Source: Streptomyces smyrnaeus
GTDB taxonomy: Bacteria > Actinomycetota > Actinomycetes > Streptomycetales > Streptomycetaceae
Direction: 5' to 3'
Assembly (NCBI RefSeq): GCF_017676345.1
Contig: NZ_JAFFZM010000017.1
Coordinates: 158,185-222,184 of the forward strand
Length of the DNA: 64,000 nucleotides
In this document: positions 1 to 7,819 of the stretch, in pieces
Position numbering within the stretch: the stretch's first letter is position 1
How the letters are laid out: every line of letters begins with the position of its first letter
The notes under the pieces: generated by a model
What the model was told of the DNA's origin: nothing
Databases searched by the model: none
What the model saw: the letters and a program-made list of their open reading frames with translations, nothing else
Made by a program: the position numbers and the translations under genes

Positions 1-220
1 CGCTGACGATGTCCTCCAGCCGGCCGCGCAGCCGGTCGCTCCCGCCGGTGGGCCCTTCGGCCCGCCAGGCCGTGATCTTGGTGTTCTTGGTGGCGGGGCT
101 CTGGGCCACCAGCAGATAGGTGGCGGCCAGCAGCGCGGCGCCGGAGACCAGGAACAGCGCGCCGTACAGCAGGGTCAGCCGCAGCCGCGCCGACCAGCGG
201 ATGCCGCGGTGCTGCCGCAC
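1..220 (-). CDS. Two-component sensor histidine kinase, N-terminus only (runs off the window)
   Basis: Reading down from a GTG at 220 gives 73 residues with no stop. A basic start (Arg/His/Trp) is followed by a clear membrane segment, RLTLLYGALFLVSGAALLAA, at about residues 13-32, then a loop that would face outside. This is the usual beginning of an OmpR-partner sensor kinase, and the gene starts 4 nt after the stop of the response regulator at 225-878, so the two form one operon. The catalytic part (dimerisation histidine, ATPase domain) lies beyond base 1 and cannot be inspected. The kinase call therefore rests on the membrane segment and the position behind a response regulator. Its likely targets are the divergent lipoprotein/ABC genes from 965. 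Confidence 0.75.
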   Translation of the reverse strand, partial: MRQHRGIRWSARLRLTLLYGALFLVSGAALLAATYLLVAQSPATKNTKITAWRAEGPTGGSDRLRGRLEDIVS

Positions 221-224
221 GGGC

Positions 225-878
225 TCAGATGCGGTAGCCGGCATGCGGCACCGTCTCGATCAGCGGCGGATCGCCCAGCTTGCGACGGAGCCGGCTGACG
301 GTGACCTTCACCGTGTTGGTGAACGGGTCGGCCGACCGGTCCCAGGCGCGCTCCAGCAGTTCCTCGGCCGAGACGACCGCACCGCGCGCGGCCAGCAGCA
401 GTTCGAGGACGGCCAGTTCCTTGGGCGACAGCTCCAGCCTCCGTCCGCCTCTGCGGGCCAGCCGCTCGGCCGGGGCGAGGGTGAGGTCGCTGTGGACCAG
501 GACCGGTGGTACCGCCGGCTGGGCGCGGCGGGCCAACGCGCGGATGCGGGCGGTGAGTTCGGCGAACGCGAACGGCTTGGCCAGGTAGTCGTCGGCGCCC
601 AGGTCCAGGCCCTCGACCCGGTCCTCCAGGGTGGATGCCGCGGTCAGCATCAGCAGCCTGGCGCGGCAGCCGTGTCGGCTCAGGGCCCGGCACACCTCGT
701 CGCCGTGCAGCCGGGGCAGGTCGCGGTCGAGCACGATGACGTCGTAGTCGTGGACCGTGGCCTGTTCCATGGCCTCCTCCCCGTCGAAGGCGAGGTCGAC
801 GGCCATGCCGTCGCGGCGCAGCCCGGTGGCCACGGTCAGCGCCAGCTCCCGGTGGTCTTCCACGATCAGCACCCGCAT
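225..878 (-). CDS. OmpR/PhoB-family response regulator
   Basis: 217 aa. The receiver domain (about residues 1-118) starts MRVLIVEDH, has the acidic pair E7/D8, the phospho-acceptor D51 in VIVLDRDLP and the conserved lysine in YLAKPF. The C-terminal winged-helix domain ends with the family signature VTVSRLRRKLGDPPLIETVPHAGYRI-type sequence (NTVKVTVSRLRRKL, then GYRI at the end). The start is placed at the ATG at 878; upstream in-frame residues do not resemble the family. It is followed at once by the kinase gene. It diverges from the lipoprotein/ABC operon, and the 86 bp between them holds direct repeats TAACAGCGGC that suit a tandem-binding OmpR regulator. Control of that operon and of itself is inferred. 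Confidence 0.93.
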   Translation of the reverse strand: MRVLIVEDHRELALTVATGLRRDGMAVDLAFDGEEAMEQATVHDYDVIVLDRDLPRLHGDEVCRALSRHGCRARLLMLTAASTLEDRVEGLDLGADDYLAKPFAFAELTARIRALARRAQPAVPPVLVHSDLTLAPAERLARRGGRRLELSPKELAVLELLLAARGAVVSAEELLERAWDRSADPFTNTVKVTVSRLRRKLGDPPLIETVPHAGYRI

Positions 879-902
879 GGCGCAAGCATGCGGCAGGGGG
901 CA

Positions 903-946
903 TAACAGCGGCGTAACAGCGGCTGTTCCCGCGGTGTAACCGTCCG
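903..946 (+). promoter_or_regulatory. Direct repeats in divergent promoter, candidate response-regulator site
   Basis: TAACAGCGGC occurs at 903-912 and again at 914-923 (11-bp period). A related TAACCGTCCG lies at 937-946, 23 bp further on (two periods). Direct repeats at about one helical turn are the usual target of OmpR-family regulators, and the repeats lie between the regulator gene (start 878) and the lipoprotein gene (start 965). Binding is inferred. Confidence 0.5.
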
Positions 947-964
947 CCGCGTACAACTCACCGC

Positions 965-1546
965 ATGTTCATCACTCGGAAGCGATCCTTGATACGCACC
1001 CTCCCCGCTGCGGCGTTGCTGCTGGCGGGCGCGCTGCTCACCGGCTGCGGCGGCGACTCCTCCGACGGCGGGGGCGAGCAGGACCCGGCGCAGGAGGCCG
1101 CGGGCGACGACGGGGCCCGGAGCGGCGCCGGAAAGCAGTTCGACAAGGCGCTGGAGTATGCGCAGTGCATGCGCGACAACGGCGTCAAGGACTTCCCCGA
1201 CCCCAAGCAGGAGGGCGGTGGCGTCCGCATCGGCGGCTCCGGTGTCGACCGTGGTTCCGCCGCCTTCAAGGAGGCGGAACAGGCGTGCCGCGACAAGGCG
1301 CCGCAGATGGACGGCGGCAAAGGCAAGCCGCTGGACTCCAAGAAGGTCGCGGCCTGGGCCGCTTGCATGCGCGAGAACGGGCTCGACAACTTCCCCGACC
1401 CCGCGGTCAACGGCAGCGTCATGCAGCTCGACATGGCGGGCACCGGCATCGAGCCCGGGAGCAAGGCGTTCCAGGACGCCCAGAAGGCGTGCCGCGACAA
1501 GTACCCCGGCGGTGGTATCCAGATGAAGGGCGGCGGCGCGCGATGA
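965..1546 (+). CDS. Secreted lipoprotein with two Cys-paired repeats
   Basis: 193 aa. A basic N-terminus and hydrophobic stretch end in the lipobox LLTGC (Cys28), so the mature protein should be lipid-anchored outside the membrane. After a Gly/Asp-rich linker come two similar units, residues about 65-111 and 131-179. Each starts with CMR(D/E)NG followed by (D/N)FPDP and ends with ACRDK, so each carries two cysteines (68/108 and 134/176). The stop overlaps the start of the adaptor gene (ATGA at 1543-1546), so it belongs to the lipoprotein-adaptor-ABC operon. Such lipoproteins are often seen beside MacB-like systems in actinomycetes; the ligand is unknown. The start ATG has no strong Shine-Dalgarno sequence. 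Confidence 0.88.
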   Translation: MFITRKRSLIRTLPAAALLLAGALLTGCGGDSSDGGGEQDPAQEAAGDDGARSGAGKQFDKALEYAQCMRDNGVKDFPDPKQEGGGVRIGGSGVDRGSAAFKEAEQACRDKAPQMDGGKGKPLDSKKVAAWAACMRENGLDNFPDPAVNGSVMQLDMAGTGIEPGSKAFQDAQKACRDKYPGGGIQMKGGGAR

Positions 1547-2829
1547 CCGCCCAGCAGCAGGAACCGGCCGGCGGGCGGGCGAAGGCCGAGGACACGGACA
1601 GCAGCGACACGGACGGTGCCCTCGGCGGGGCGGGCCGCGGGCGCCACCCGCTGCGCACCTCGCTGCTCGTACTCGCCGCGGCGACCGCGGTGGGCGCTGC
1701 CGGGGTGGCCGCGACGGGCGCGTTCCCGGGGCAGGCGAAGAGCGCCGGGACGCCCCGCGCCACAGGACCGCAGAAGACGGCGCCGGTGGAGCGCACCACG
1801 CTCACCCGTACGGAGACGGTGGACGGGACGCTCGGCTTCGGCACCCCCACCACCGTCCAGCAGGCGGCCACCGGCAACCAGCCCGACGACGGCGGCGACA
1901 GCGGCGGCGGCTCGGCGCAGCAGCCGGGCCGAAACACGGGGAACTCGAACAGCAGTCAGGAGGCGGGGATCGTCACCTGGCTCCCGGAAGAGGGCGCCAC
2001 CCTCTCCCGGGGCGACACCGTCTACAGCGTGGACGAGCACAAGGTGCCGCTGCTGTACGGCTCCAAGCCCTTCTACCGGACGCTGCGCCCGGGTGTGGCG
2101 GGGGACGACGTGGAGACGTTGGAGAAGAATCTCGCGGAGCTCGGCTACAGCGGTTTCACCGTCGACGAGGAGTTCACCAGCGGCACGGCGCAGGCCGTCC
2201 GCGACTGGCAGGACGATCTGCATCGCGAGGCGACCGGTGAGGTCGCTCCCGGCGACGCCGTGGTCGCCTCCGGGGCGCGCCGGGTCGCCGAGCAGCGGAC
2301 GTCACCGGGCGCGCTGGCCGGCGGCGAGGCACTGACCTGGACGGGCACCGACCGGATCGTGGAGGTCGAGCTGGAGGCGGGGCTGGAGAGCCTGGTCGAG
2401 AAGGGCACCAAGGCGACCATCGGACTGCCGGACGGCGGCACGGCGCAGGCGGAGGTGACCGACATCGGTACCCCCTCCGGCGGGCAGGAGACCTCCGGCG
2501 GCGGTCAGGGCTCGGAAGACGGCGGGGACGGGGGCGCCGAGGAGGCGACGCTGCCCGTCGAGTTGAAGGTCGGCTCGCAGCAGAAGCTGGGCCGCTACCA
2601 GGCGGCCTCGGTGGACGTGATCTTGAAGGCACAGACCCGCGAGGACGTGCTCGCGGTGCCGGTCAACGCGCTGCTGGCCGAGCCCGGCGGCGGCTACGCC
2701 GTCGAGACCAGGGGGGCGGACGGGCGGTCGCGCCGCATCCCGGTGCGGCTGGGCATGTTCGCCGACGGCAAGGTGGAGGTGTCCGGGACGGGCATCGAGG
2801 AGGGGCTCGACGTGGGGGTGCCCCGATGA
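1543..2829 (+). CDS. Membrane-fusion-type adaptor with peptidoglycan-binding domain (ABC exporter partner)
   Basis: 428 aa. Residues about 40-62 form a single membrane anchor (LLVLAAATAVGAAGVAATGAF). The extracytoplasmic part begins with a barrel-like segment (VERTTLTRTETVDGTLGFG) typical of HlyD/MacA-like adaptors. Next come a Gly/Ser/Gln-rich linker, a PG_binding_1-like unit (LRPGVAGDDVETLEKNLAELG ... VRDWQDD) and C-terminal beta-rich segments (VLAVPVNALLAE). The start ATG overlaps the lipoprotein stop and the stop overlaps the ATPase start, so translation is probably coupled. It probably links the ATPase/permease pair to the cell wall; the exported substrate is not known. Confidence 0.85.
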   Translation: MTAQQQEPAGGRAKAEDTDSSDTDGALGGAGRGRHPLRTSLLVLAAATAVGAAGVAATGAFPGQAKSAGTPRATGPQKTAPVERTTLTRTETVDGTLGFGTPTTVQQAATGNQPDDGGDSGGGSAQQPGRNTGNSNSSQEAGIVTWLPEEGATLSRGDTVYSVDEHKVPLLYGSKPFYRTLRPGVAGDDVETLEKNLAELGYSGFTVDEEFTSGTAQAVRDWQDDLHREATGEVAPGDAVVASGARRVAEQRTSPGALAGGEALTWTGTDRIVEVELEAGLESLVEKGTKATIGLPDGGTAQAEVTDIGTPSGGQETSGGGQGSEDGGDGGAEEATLPVELKVGSQQKLGRYQAASVDVILKAQTREDVLAVPVNALLAEPGGGYAVETRGADGRSRRIPVRLGMFADGKVEVSGTGIEEGLDVGVPR

Positions 2830-3578
2830 CGCCGACCCGCACACTCCCGGCGCCGCCGACCCCCGCCCCGCCCCCGCCACCGCCGGCTTCCCGCACGCTG
2901 GTGGAGTTGGCCGGCGTCCAGCAGCGGTACGGCGACGTGGTGGCGCTCGGCGGTGCCGATCTGTCCGTGGCACGGGGCGAACTCCTCGCCATCGTCGGCC
3001 CGTCGGGCTCGGGCAAGTCGACGCTGCTCAACATCATGGGCACCCTCAGCCGTCCCTCCCGGGGCACGGTACGCATCGACGGGCACGACGTGGCGGCGCT
3101 GTCCGACCGCGAGCTGTCCGCGCTGCGCGCCCGCACGATCGGCTTCGTCTTCCAGCAGTTCCACCTCTCCCCCGGGGTGCCCGCCCTGGACAGCGTCGCC
3201 GACGGGCTGCTCTACAGCGGTGCGCCGCGCGGGGAGCGGCGGCGGGCCGCCGAGGCGGCACTGCGCGAGGTGGGGCTTGGGCACCGGCTGCTGCACCGGC
3301 CGCACGAGCTGTCCGGCGGGGAGAAGCAGCGGGTGGCCATCGCCCGCGCGGTGCTGGGCAACCCGCCGTTGCTGCTGGCGGACGAGCCGACAGGGGCGCT
3401 GGACTCGCGTGCGGGCAGCGCCGTGCTGGAGTTGCTGCACGAGCTGCACCGGGCGGGTACGACGGTGGTCGTCATCACCCACGACCGGGACATCGCCGCG
3501 TCGCTGCCGCGCGAGGTGCGGCTGCGGGACGGCCGGATCGAGCACGACTCGGCCGCCGGGGCGGGGGTCGGCCGATGA
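2826..3578 (+). CDS. ABC transporter ATP-binding protein, MacB/LolD type
   Basis: 250 aa. A Pro-rich leader of about 25 residues precedes a standard nucleotide-binding domain: Walker A VGPSGSGKST, the Q-loop in FVFQQFHLSPG, the signature LSGGEKQRVAIARA, Walker B LLLADEPTGALD and the switch histidine in VVVITHD. The ADEPTGALD sequence and the close FtsX-like permease put it in the MacB/LolD family rather than an importer family. Its ATG overlaps the adaptor stop by 4 nt, and its stop overlaps the permease start. It powers the complex from the cytoplasm. Confidence 0.95.
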   Translation: MTPTRTLPAPPTPAPPPPPPASRTLVELAGVQQRYGDVVALGGADLSVARGELLAIVGPSGSGKSTLLNIMGTLSRPSRGTVRIDGHDVAALSDRELSALRARTIGFVFQQFHLSPGVPALDSVADGLLYSGAPRGERRRAAEAALREVGLGHRLLHRPHELSGGEKQRVAIARAVLGNPPLLLADEPTGALDSRAGSAVLELLHELHRAGTTVVVITHDRDIAASLPREVRLRDGRIEHDSAAGAGVGR

Positions 3579-4789
3579 AGGACGGTTCGAGCGGTGCCGC
3601 GCCACGCGCCGCGCGGATGAGCCTTGCCGATGTGCTGCGGGTGGGCGGTGCGGGGCTGCGTTCGCGGCCGACGCGGGTGTTCCTCTCGGCGCTGGGCATC
3701 GCCATCGGCATCGCCGCCATGGTGGGCGTGGTGGGGATCTCCACCTCCAGCAGGGAGGACCTGAACCGGAAACTGGACGCGCTGGGCACCAATCTGCTCA
3801 CCGTCACTCCGGGGCAGTCGTTCTCGGGAGAGGAGGCCAGGCTGCCCAAGAGCGCGGTGGAGATGATCGGCCACATGCCGCGGGTGGAGTCGGTCTCCGC
3901 GGTGGGCAAGACGGACGCGAAGGTCTTCCGCACCGACCGGATGCCCACGGAGGAGACCGGCGGTATCTCCGTCGCGGCGGCACGTACCGACCTGCCCCGG
4001 ACGGTGGGTGCCGAGCTGACGGCGGGCCGCTGGCTGAACGCGGCCAACTCGCGCTATCCGGCGGTGGTGCTGGGACCGGAGGCGGCCGACCACCTCGGCA
4101 TCCACACCGCGGGCGCGGGCACCCGGGTATGGCTGGGTGAGCGGTGGTTCACCGTCGTGGGCATCCTGGCGCCCAACGAGTTGGCCCCCGATCTGGACGC
4201 CACCGCGCTGGTGGGCTGGAGCGCGGCGACCCGGTATCTGGGCTTCGACGGCTATCCGACCACCGTGCACACCAGGGCGGAGGAGTCGTCGGTCGGCGCG
4301 GTGCAGGAACTGCTGGGGGCGACGGCCAATCCGGAGAGCCCCAACGAGGTGACCGTCTCCCGGCCGTCGGACGCGCTGGCCGCCAAGGAGGCGTCCGACG
4401 ACACGCTCAGCGGACTGCTGCTGGGGCTGGGTGCCGTGGCGCTGCTGGTCGGTGGGGTCGGTGTCGCCAACACCATGGTGATCTCGGTGCTGGAGCGGCG
4501 CTCCGAGATCGGGCTGCGGCGCGCGCTGGGGGCCACCCGGGGCCAGATCCGCAGCCAGTTCCTGTGCGAGTCCCAGCTGTTGTCCGCGCTCGGCGGGGCC
4601 GGTGGGGTGCTGCTGGGGATCTGTGTCACCACGGGGTACGCGGCCTATCAGGGCTGGCCGTCCGTGGTGCCGGTCTGGGCGATGGCGGGCGGCGTCGGGG
4701 CCACCCTGGTCATCGGCGGACTGGCGGGTTTCTACCCCGCCGTACGGGCCGCGAGGCTGCCTCCGACCGAGGCATTGTCCGCCTCCTGA
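3575..4789 (+). CDS. ABC transporter permease, FtsX/MacB family
   Basis: 404 aa. An N-terminal membrane segment (VFLSALGIAIGIAAMVGVVGI, about residues 36-56) is followed by a large MacB_PCD-like outer domain. Three C-terminal membrane segments come last, with the usual junction motif NTMVISVLERRSEIGLRRALGATRGQIRSQF (given here in outline: NTM, ERR.EIGLRRALGA, then the last two helices). The topology matches MacB permeases, which act mechanically on adaptors and do not form a channel. It is the last gene of the 965-4789 operon and faces the GH2 gene convergently. Confidence 0.93.
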   Translation: MKDGSSGAAPRAARMSLADVLRVGGAGLRSRPTRVFLSALGIAIGIAAMVGVVGISTSSREDLNRKLDALGTNLLTVTPGQSFSGEEARLPKSAVEMIGHMPRVESVSAVGKTDAKVFRTDRMPTEETGGISVAAARTDLPRTVGAELTAGRWLNAANSRYPAVVLGPEAADHLGIHTAGAGTRVWLGERWFTVVGILAPNELAPDLDATALVGWSAATRYLGFDGYPTTVHTRAEESSVGAVQELLGATANPESPNEVTVSRPSDALAAKEASDDTLSGLLLGLGAVALLVGGVGVANTMVISVLERRSEIGLRRALGATRGQIRSQFLCESQLLSALGGAGGVLLGICVTTGYAAYQGWPSVVPVWAMAGGVGATLVIGGLAGFYPAVRAARLPPTEALSAS

Positions 4790-4918
4790 TCGGCCTTGCG
4801 CTCCGGCTGCGGAGCCTGCTCGGGACCGGCTCAGCTCCGGGAGCCGGCTCCGCTGCCGGGCCGGTGGGGACGGCCCGACGCCGGTACGGGGTGCGGGTGC
4901 GGTCAACGGCGCCGCTTC

Positions 4919-4946
4919 GGGGCGCGCCCTCGGCCGGGGCGCGCCC
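4919..4946. terminator. GC-rich inverted repeat between convergent genes
   Basis: GGGGCGCGCCC is present at 4919-4929 and again at 4936-4946, six bases apart. Each copy is nearly self-complementary, so together they can form a strong hairpin on either strand. The position between the permease stop (4789) and the GH2 stop (4961) suggests a bidirectional terminator. No T-run follows, which is normal in this type of genome. The rest of 4790-4960 holds nothing else that I recognise. Confidence 0.55.
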
Positions 4947-4960
4947 CTCTCGGCGTCGGT

Positions 4961-7606
4961 TCAGCGGTCGCAGGCGAGGGTGCCGTCGGCGGCGCCCTCG
5001 ATCAGTTTCCGGTGCGCGGCCTCGATCCGCTCCACATCCGGCTTGACGACCTTTCTGTCGTAGGTCAGCAGCCCGTTCAGTTCGCCCTCCACATCGGCGA
5101 TCTGGGTGTAGACGGCGCCGCTGCTGCCGTCGCAGGCGGCGAAGCGCTCGACGTCCTCCAGTTTGGCCAGGTATTCGTCGGTGAACTTCTCCTTCTCGAC
5201 GCCCACATAGGTGTGCCGCACGGGCCAGGCATGGCCGGGTACGGCGAGTCCGAGCCCGCCGTATTCGCCGCTCACCAGCGCCCGCTTGCCGTCCGGCGAG
5301 GGAAGTTGGGCACCGGGGTAGCCGTGCGCGTCGGACACGTCGCCGTTGCCGCCGTCGACGGCGCCGCAGCAGTTGTGCCCGCTCATGTTGTTCACGAGCC
5401 GCGAGGGGTCGAGTTCCTTCGCGTAGTCGGCGATCCGCGCCTGGTCGTACTGGCCCCAGCCCTCGTTGAAGGTGACCCACATGATCACCGAGGGATGGCT
5501 GTCGTGCTGCTGGATCAGCTGTTTCAGCTCGTGCTCGTACTGGGTCCGCGCCGCGCTGTCCGGCCTCCGGTCGGAGCGCATGGACGGCATGTCCTGCCAC
5601 ACCAGCAGGCCCAGTCGGTCCGCGTGGTAGAACCAGCGGTCGGGCTCGACCTTGATGTGCTTGCGGACCGAGTTGAAGCCCATTTCCTTGTGGCGGCGCA
5701 GATCGGAGGCGAGAGCTTCGTCCGTCGGTGCCGTGTGCAGTCCGTCGGGCCAGAAGCCGTGGTCGAGGGTGGCCATCGAGAAGACGGGTTTGCCGTTGAG
5801 CACCATGCGCCGCTTGCCGTCGACGGTCTCGACAGAGATCTCCCGCATACCGAAGTAGCTCTCGACGACGTCCGCCGACCGCCCCTTGCCCACCTTCACC
5901 TCAAGGGTGTACAGGTGCGGGTCGTCGGGCGACCACAGATGCGGATCGGGCACCGGGACCCGGAACGGCTCGCTCCCGCTGCCGGTGGCCCGGCCGACCT
6001 CGCGCTCACCGTCGTAGGCGACCGCTGTGACGGGCACTTCGTCCCGCACGCCGCGTGCGGTGACCGCGACCTGCTCACCGTCCAGGTCGGGTGTGGTCTT
6101 GACGTCGGCGACGTGGTCGGCCGCCACCGGTTCCATCCACACCGTCTGCCAGATCCCCGACGACGGCGTGTACCAGATGCCCTCGGGGTCGAGCCGCTGT
6201 TTGCCGACGGGCGGGTTGGGGCCGTCCGGGGAGTCGGTCGGGTCGTGGACACCGACGACCAGTTCCTGGTGCCGTCCGGGGCGCAGCGCGTCGGTGACAT
6301 CGACGGTGAAGCGGTCGTAGCCGCCCTTGTGCGCGGCGACGCGCTTCCCGTTGACGTAGACGGTGGCCTGCCAGTCGACGGCGTCGAAGTGCAGCTTCAG
6401 TCGCTCGCCGGAGCCGTGTGCGCCCACCTTCCAGCTCCTGGGCACGGTGAACGACCGCTTGTACCACATCCGTTCCTCGTGGCGCTCCACTCCGGACAGC
6501 TGCGACTCGACGGGGTAGGGGACCAGGATCTTCTCGGCCAGCTTCTTGTGCCGGCCCAGCGGCGGCCGCTCGCCCTTCTCGGCCGCGGCGAACTGCCAGG
6601 TACCGTTGAGGTTTCGCCACCGGTCGCGCTTGAGCTGCGGGCGCGGGTACTCGGGCAGCGCGTTGCCGGGGCGGACCTCCTCGGCCCACTCTGTCTTGAG
6701 CTGGTACTGCGACCTGTTGTCGCCGGACGTCCAGAAGGCACCGACCGGCCGGTCGTCGGCGCCGGTCAGCCCGCCCTCTCCGTCGTAGCGGACGTCGGCC
6801 GTGCCGCCCTGGCCCACGACCGGTTCGGGCAGCGCGACCAGCAGCGCACGCGGGTCGTCGGGGGCGCGGCGTATCTCGCCCAGCGGCCAGGTGGCGCCAC
6901 CGATGACGGCCTTGAGGTGGTCGCGCAGCCGGGCGGGTGGCGCTGCGAGCTCCTGGGCGAAGCCGAGTTCCAGCGTGCGACCGGACTTGCGCACGTGCAC
7001 CTCGGTGGGGCCGTCGTAGTCGAAGCCGTCCGGGAGGGTGAAGGCCGACCGGGGAACGGCCGTCTTCGTACCGCCGGGCGGGGTCCAGCGCACATGGAGG
7101 TTGGAGCCGCCCCACTCCTCGAAGTACTCGACCTTGAGGTCGTAGGACTTGCCCGCCGCAAGCTCGACGGGCTCGGAGTTCTGCTCCTTGTCCCAGTCGG
7201 GGACCCAGTGGTCGATGACGAGCCGGCCGTCGAGCCACATACGGAAGCCGTTGTCCCCGGTGATGTGGAAGGTGTGGCTGCCCGTCCGCTCCGGGGTGAG
7301 CCGGCCGGTCCAGCGGACGCTGGCGTGATCGGCGCTGCCGGTACGTTCCTTCAGCCGCGGTTCGAGGTCGTCGAAGTCGAGGCCCGGGTCGAAGGCGGTG
7401 GCCTTGAGGGTGCCGAAGTCGTAGGCGCCGGGCGCCGACTGGGTCCAGTACTCGCCCTTGAGGCCGTGCGCCTCGGGCGGCTGGGCGGCGGGTGCCGCGG
7501 CCGAGGCCGTGGCGGCGGACCCCGGTGGGGCGCCGAGCACGGCGAGGAGGGCGAGGAGGGCTGAGGCGGCGATGACGGCCGCTGACCAGGGTTGTGCGCG
7601 TCTCAC
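4961..7606 (-). CDS. Secreted glycoside hydrolase family 2 enzyme with PA14 domain
   Basis: 881 aa from a GTG preceded by GGAGG with a 4-nt spacer. Residues 1-35 are a signal peptide ending near SAATASA. A PA14 carbohydrate-binding domain (about 48-185) comes first (GLKGEYW, GDNGFRMWLDGRLVIDHW, KVEYFEEWGGSNLHVRW). Then come the GH2 sugar-binding domain (NLNGTWQF, MWYKRSFTVP), an immunoglobulin-like domain and the TIM barrel. The acid/base Glu is in FNEGWGQYD (about residue 715) and the nucleophile in VSGEYGG (about 781), so both catalytic residues are present. It should cleave beta-linked galactosides, glucuronides or mannosides outside the cell; the sugar cannot be fixed from sequence. A LacI gene lies divergently upstream and probably represses it. 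Confidence 0.92.
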   Translation of the reverse strand: MRRAQPWSAAVIAASALLALLAVLGAPPGSAATASAAAPAAQPPEAHGLKGEYWTQSAPGAYDFGTLKATAFDPGLDFDDLEPRLKERTGSADHASVRWTGRLTPERTGSHTFHITGDNGFRMWLDGRLVIDHWVPDWDKEQNSEPVELAAGKSYDLKVEYFEEWGGSNLHVRWTPPGGTKTAVPRSAFTLPDGFDYDGPTEVHVRKSGRTLELGFAQELAAPPARLRDHLKAVIGGATWPLGEIRRAPDDPRALLVALPEPVVGQGGTADVRYDGEGGLTGADDRPVGAFWTSGDNRSQYQLKTEWAEEVRPGNALPEYPRPQLKRDRWRNLNGTWQFAAAEKGERPPLGRHKKLAEKILVPYPVESQLSGVERHEERMWYKRSFTVPRSWKVGAHGSGERLKLHFDAVDWQATVYVNGKRVAAHKGGYDRFTVDVTDALRPGRHQELVVGVHDPTDSPDGPNPPVGKQRLDPEGIWYTPSSGIWQTVWMEPVAADHVADVKTTPDLDGEQVAVTARGVRDEVPVTAVAYDGEREVGRATGSGSEPFRVPVPDPHLWSPDDPHLYTLEVKVGKGRSADVVESYFGMREISVETVDGKRRMVLNGKPVFSMATLDHGFWPDGLHTAPTDEALASDLRRHKEMGFNSVRKHIKVEPDRWFYHADRLGLLVWQDMPSMRSDRRPDSAARTQYEHELKQLIQQHDSHPSVIMWVTFNEGWGQYDQARIADYAKELDPSRLVNNMSGHNCCGAVDGGNGDVSDAHGYPGAQLPSPDGKRALVSGEYGGLGLAVPGHAWPVRHTYVGVEKEKFTDEYLAKLEDVERFAACDGSSGAVYTQIADVEGELNGLLTYDRKVVKPDVERIEAAHRKLIEGAADGTLACDR

Positions 7607-7694
7607 GGTACCTCCGGGTGAGGTGTGCCACGTGTGGGTGCGGACTGTGCCCTGTGGAACTTCTCCGTGCGGTCCTTGTGGGTGCCCCGTCGGC

Positions 7695-7712
7695 TTGTAC
7701 AACGTTGGAAAC
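7695..7712. promoter_or_regulatory. LacI-type operator candidate
   Basis: TTGTACAAC-GTTGGAAAC is an imperfect dyad centred on a CG step between 7703 and 7704, with the perfect core CAACGTTG. A central CG with A/T-rich flanks is the hallmark of LacI-family operators. It lies about 90 bp upstream of the GH2 start and about 108 bp upstream of the lacI start, so it could control either direction. Binding by the LacI protein at 7820 is inferred. Confidence 0.5.
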
Positions 7713-7819
7713 GGGGACAGTTGGCATGACAGCACGCATGCCGGACCCTGTCCAGGTACGCGACGACAGCGGCCGAACCGGGCACGGAGCGGGCAGCGAA
7801 CGGGGGGAGTTGGGCACGG

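Noticed and set aside
4796..7564. Very long plus-strand open frame (922 codons) over the GH2 gene
   Set aside because: Antisense shadow of the GH2 gene; codon-position GC and the intact GH2 motifs on the minus strand explain it.
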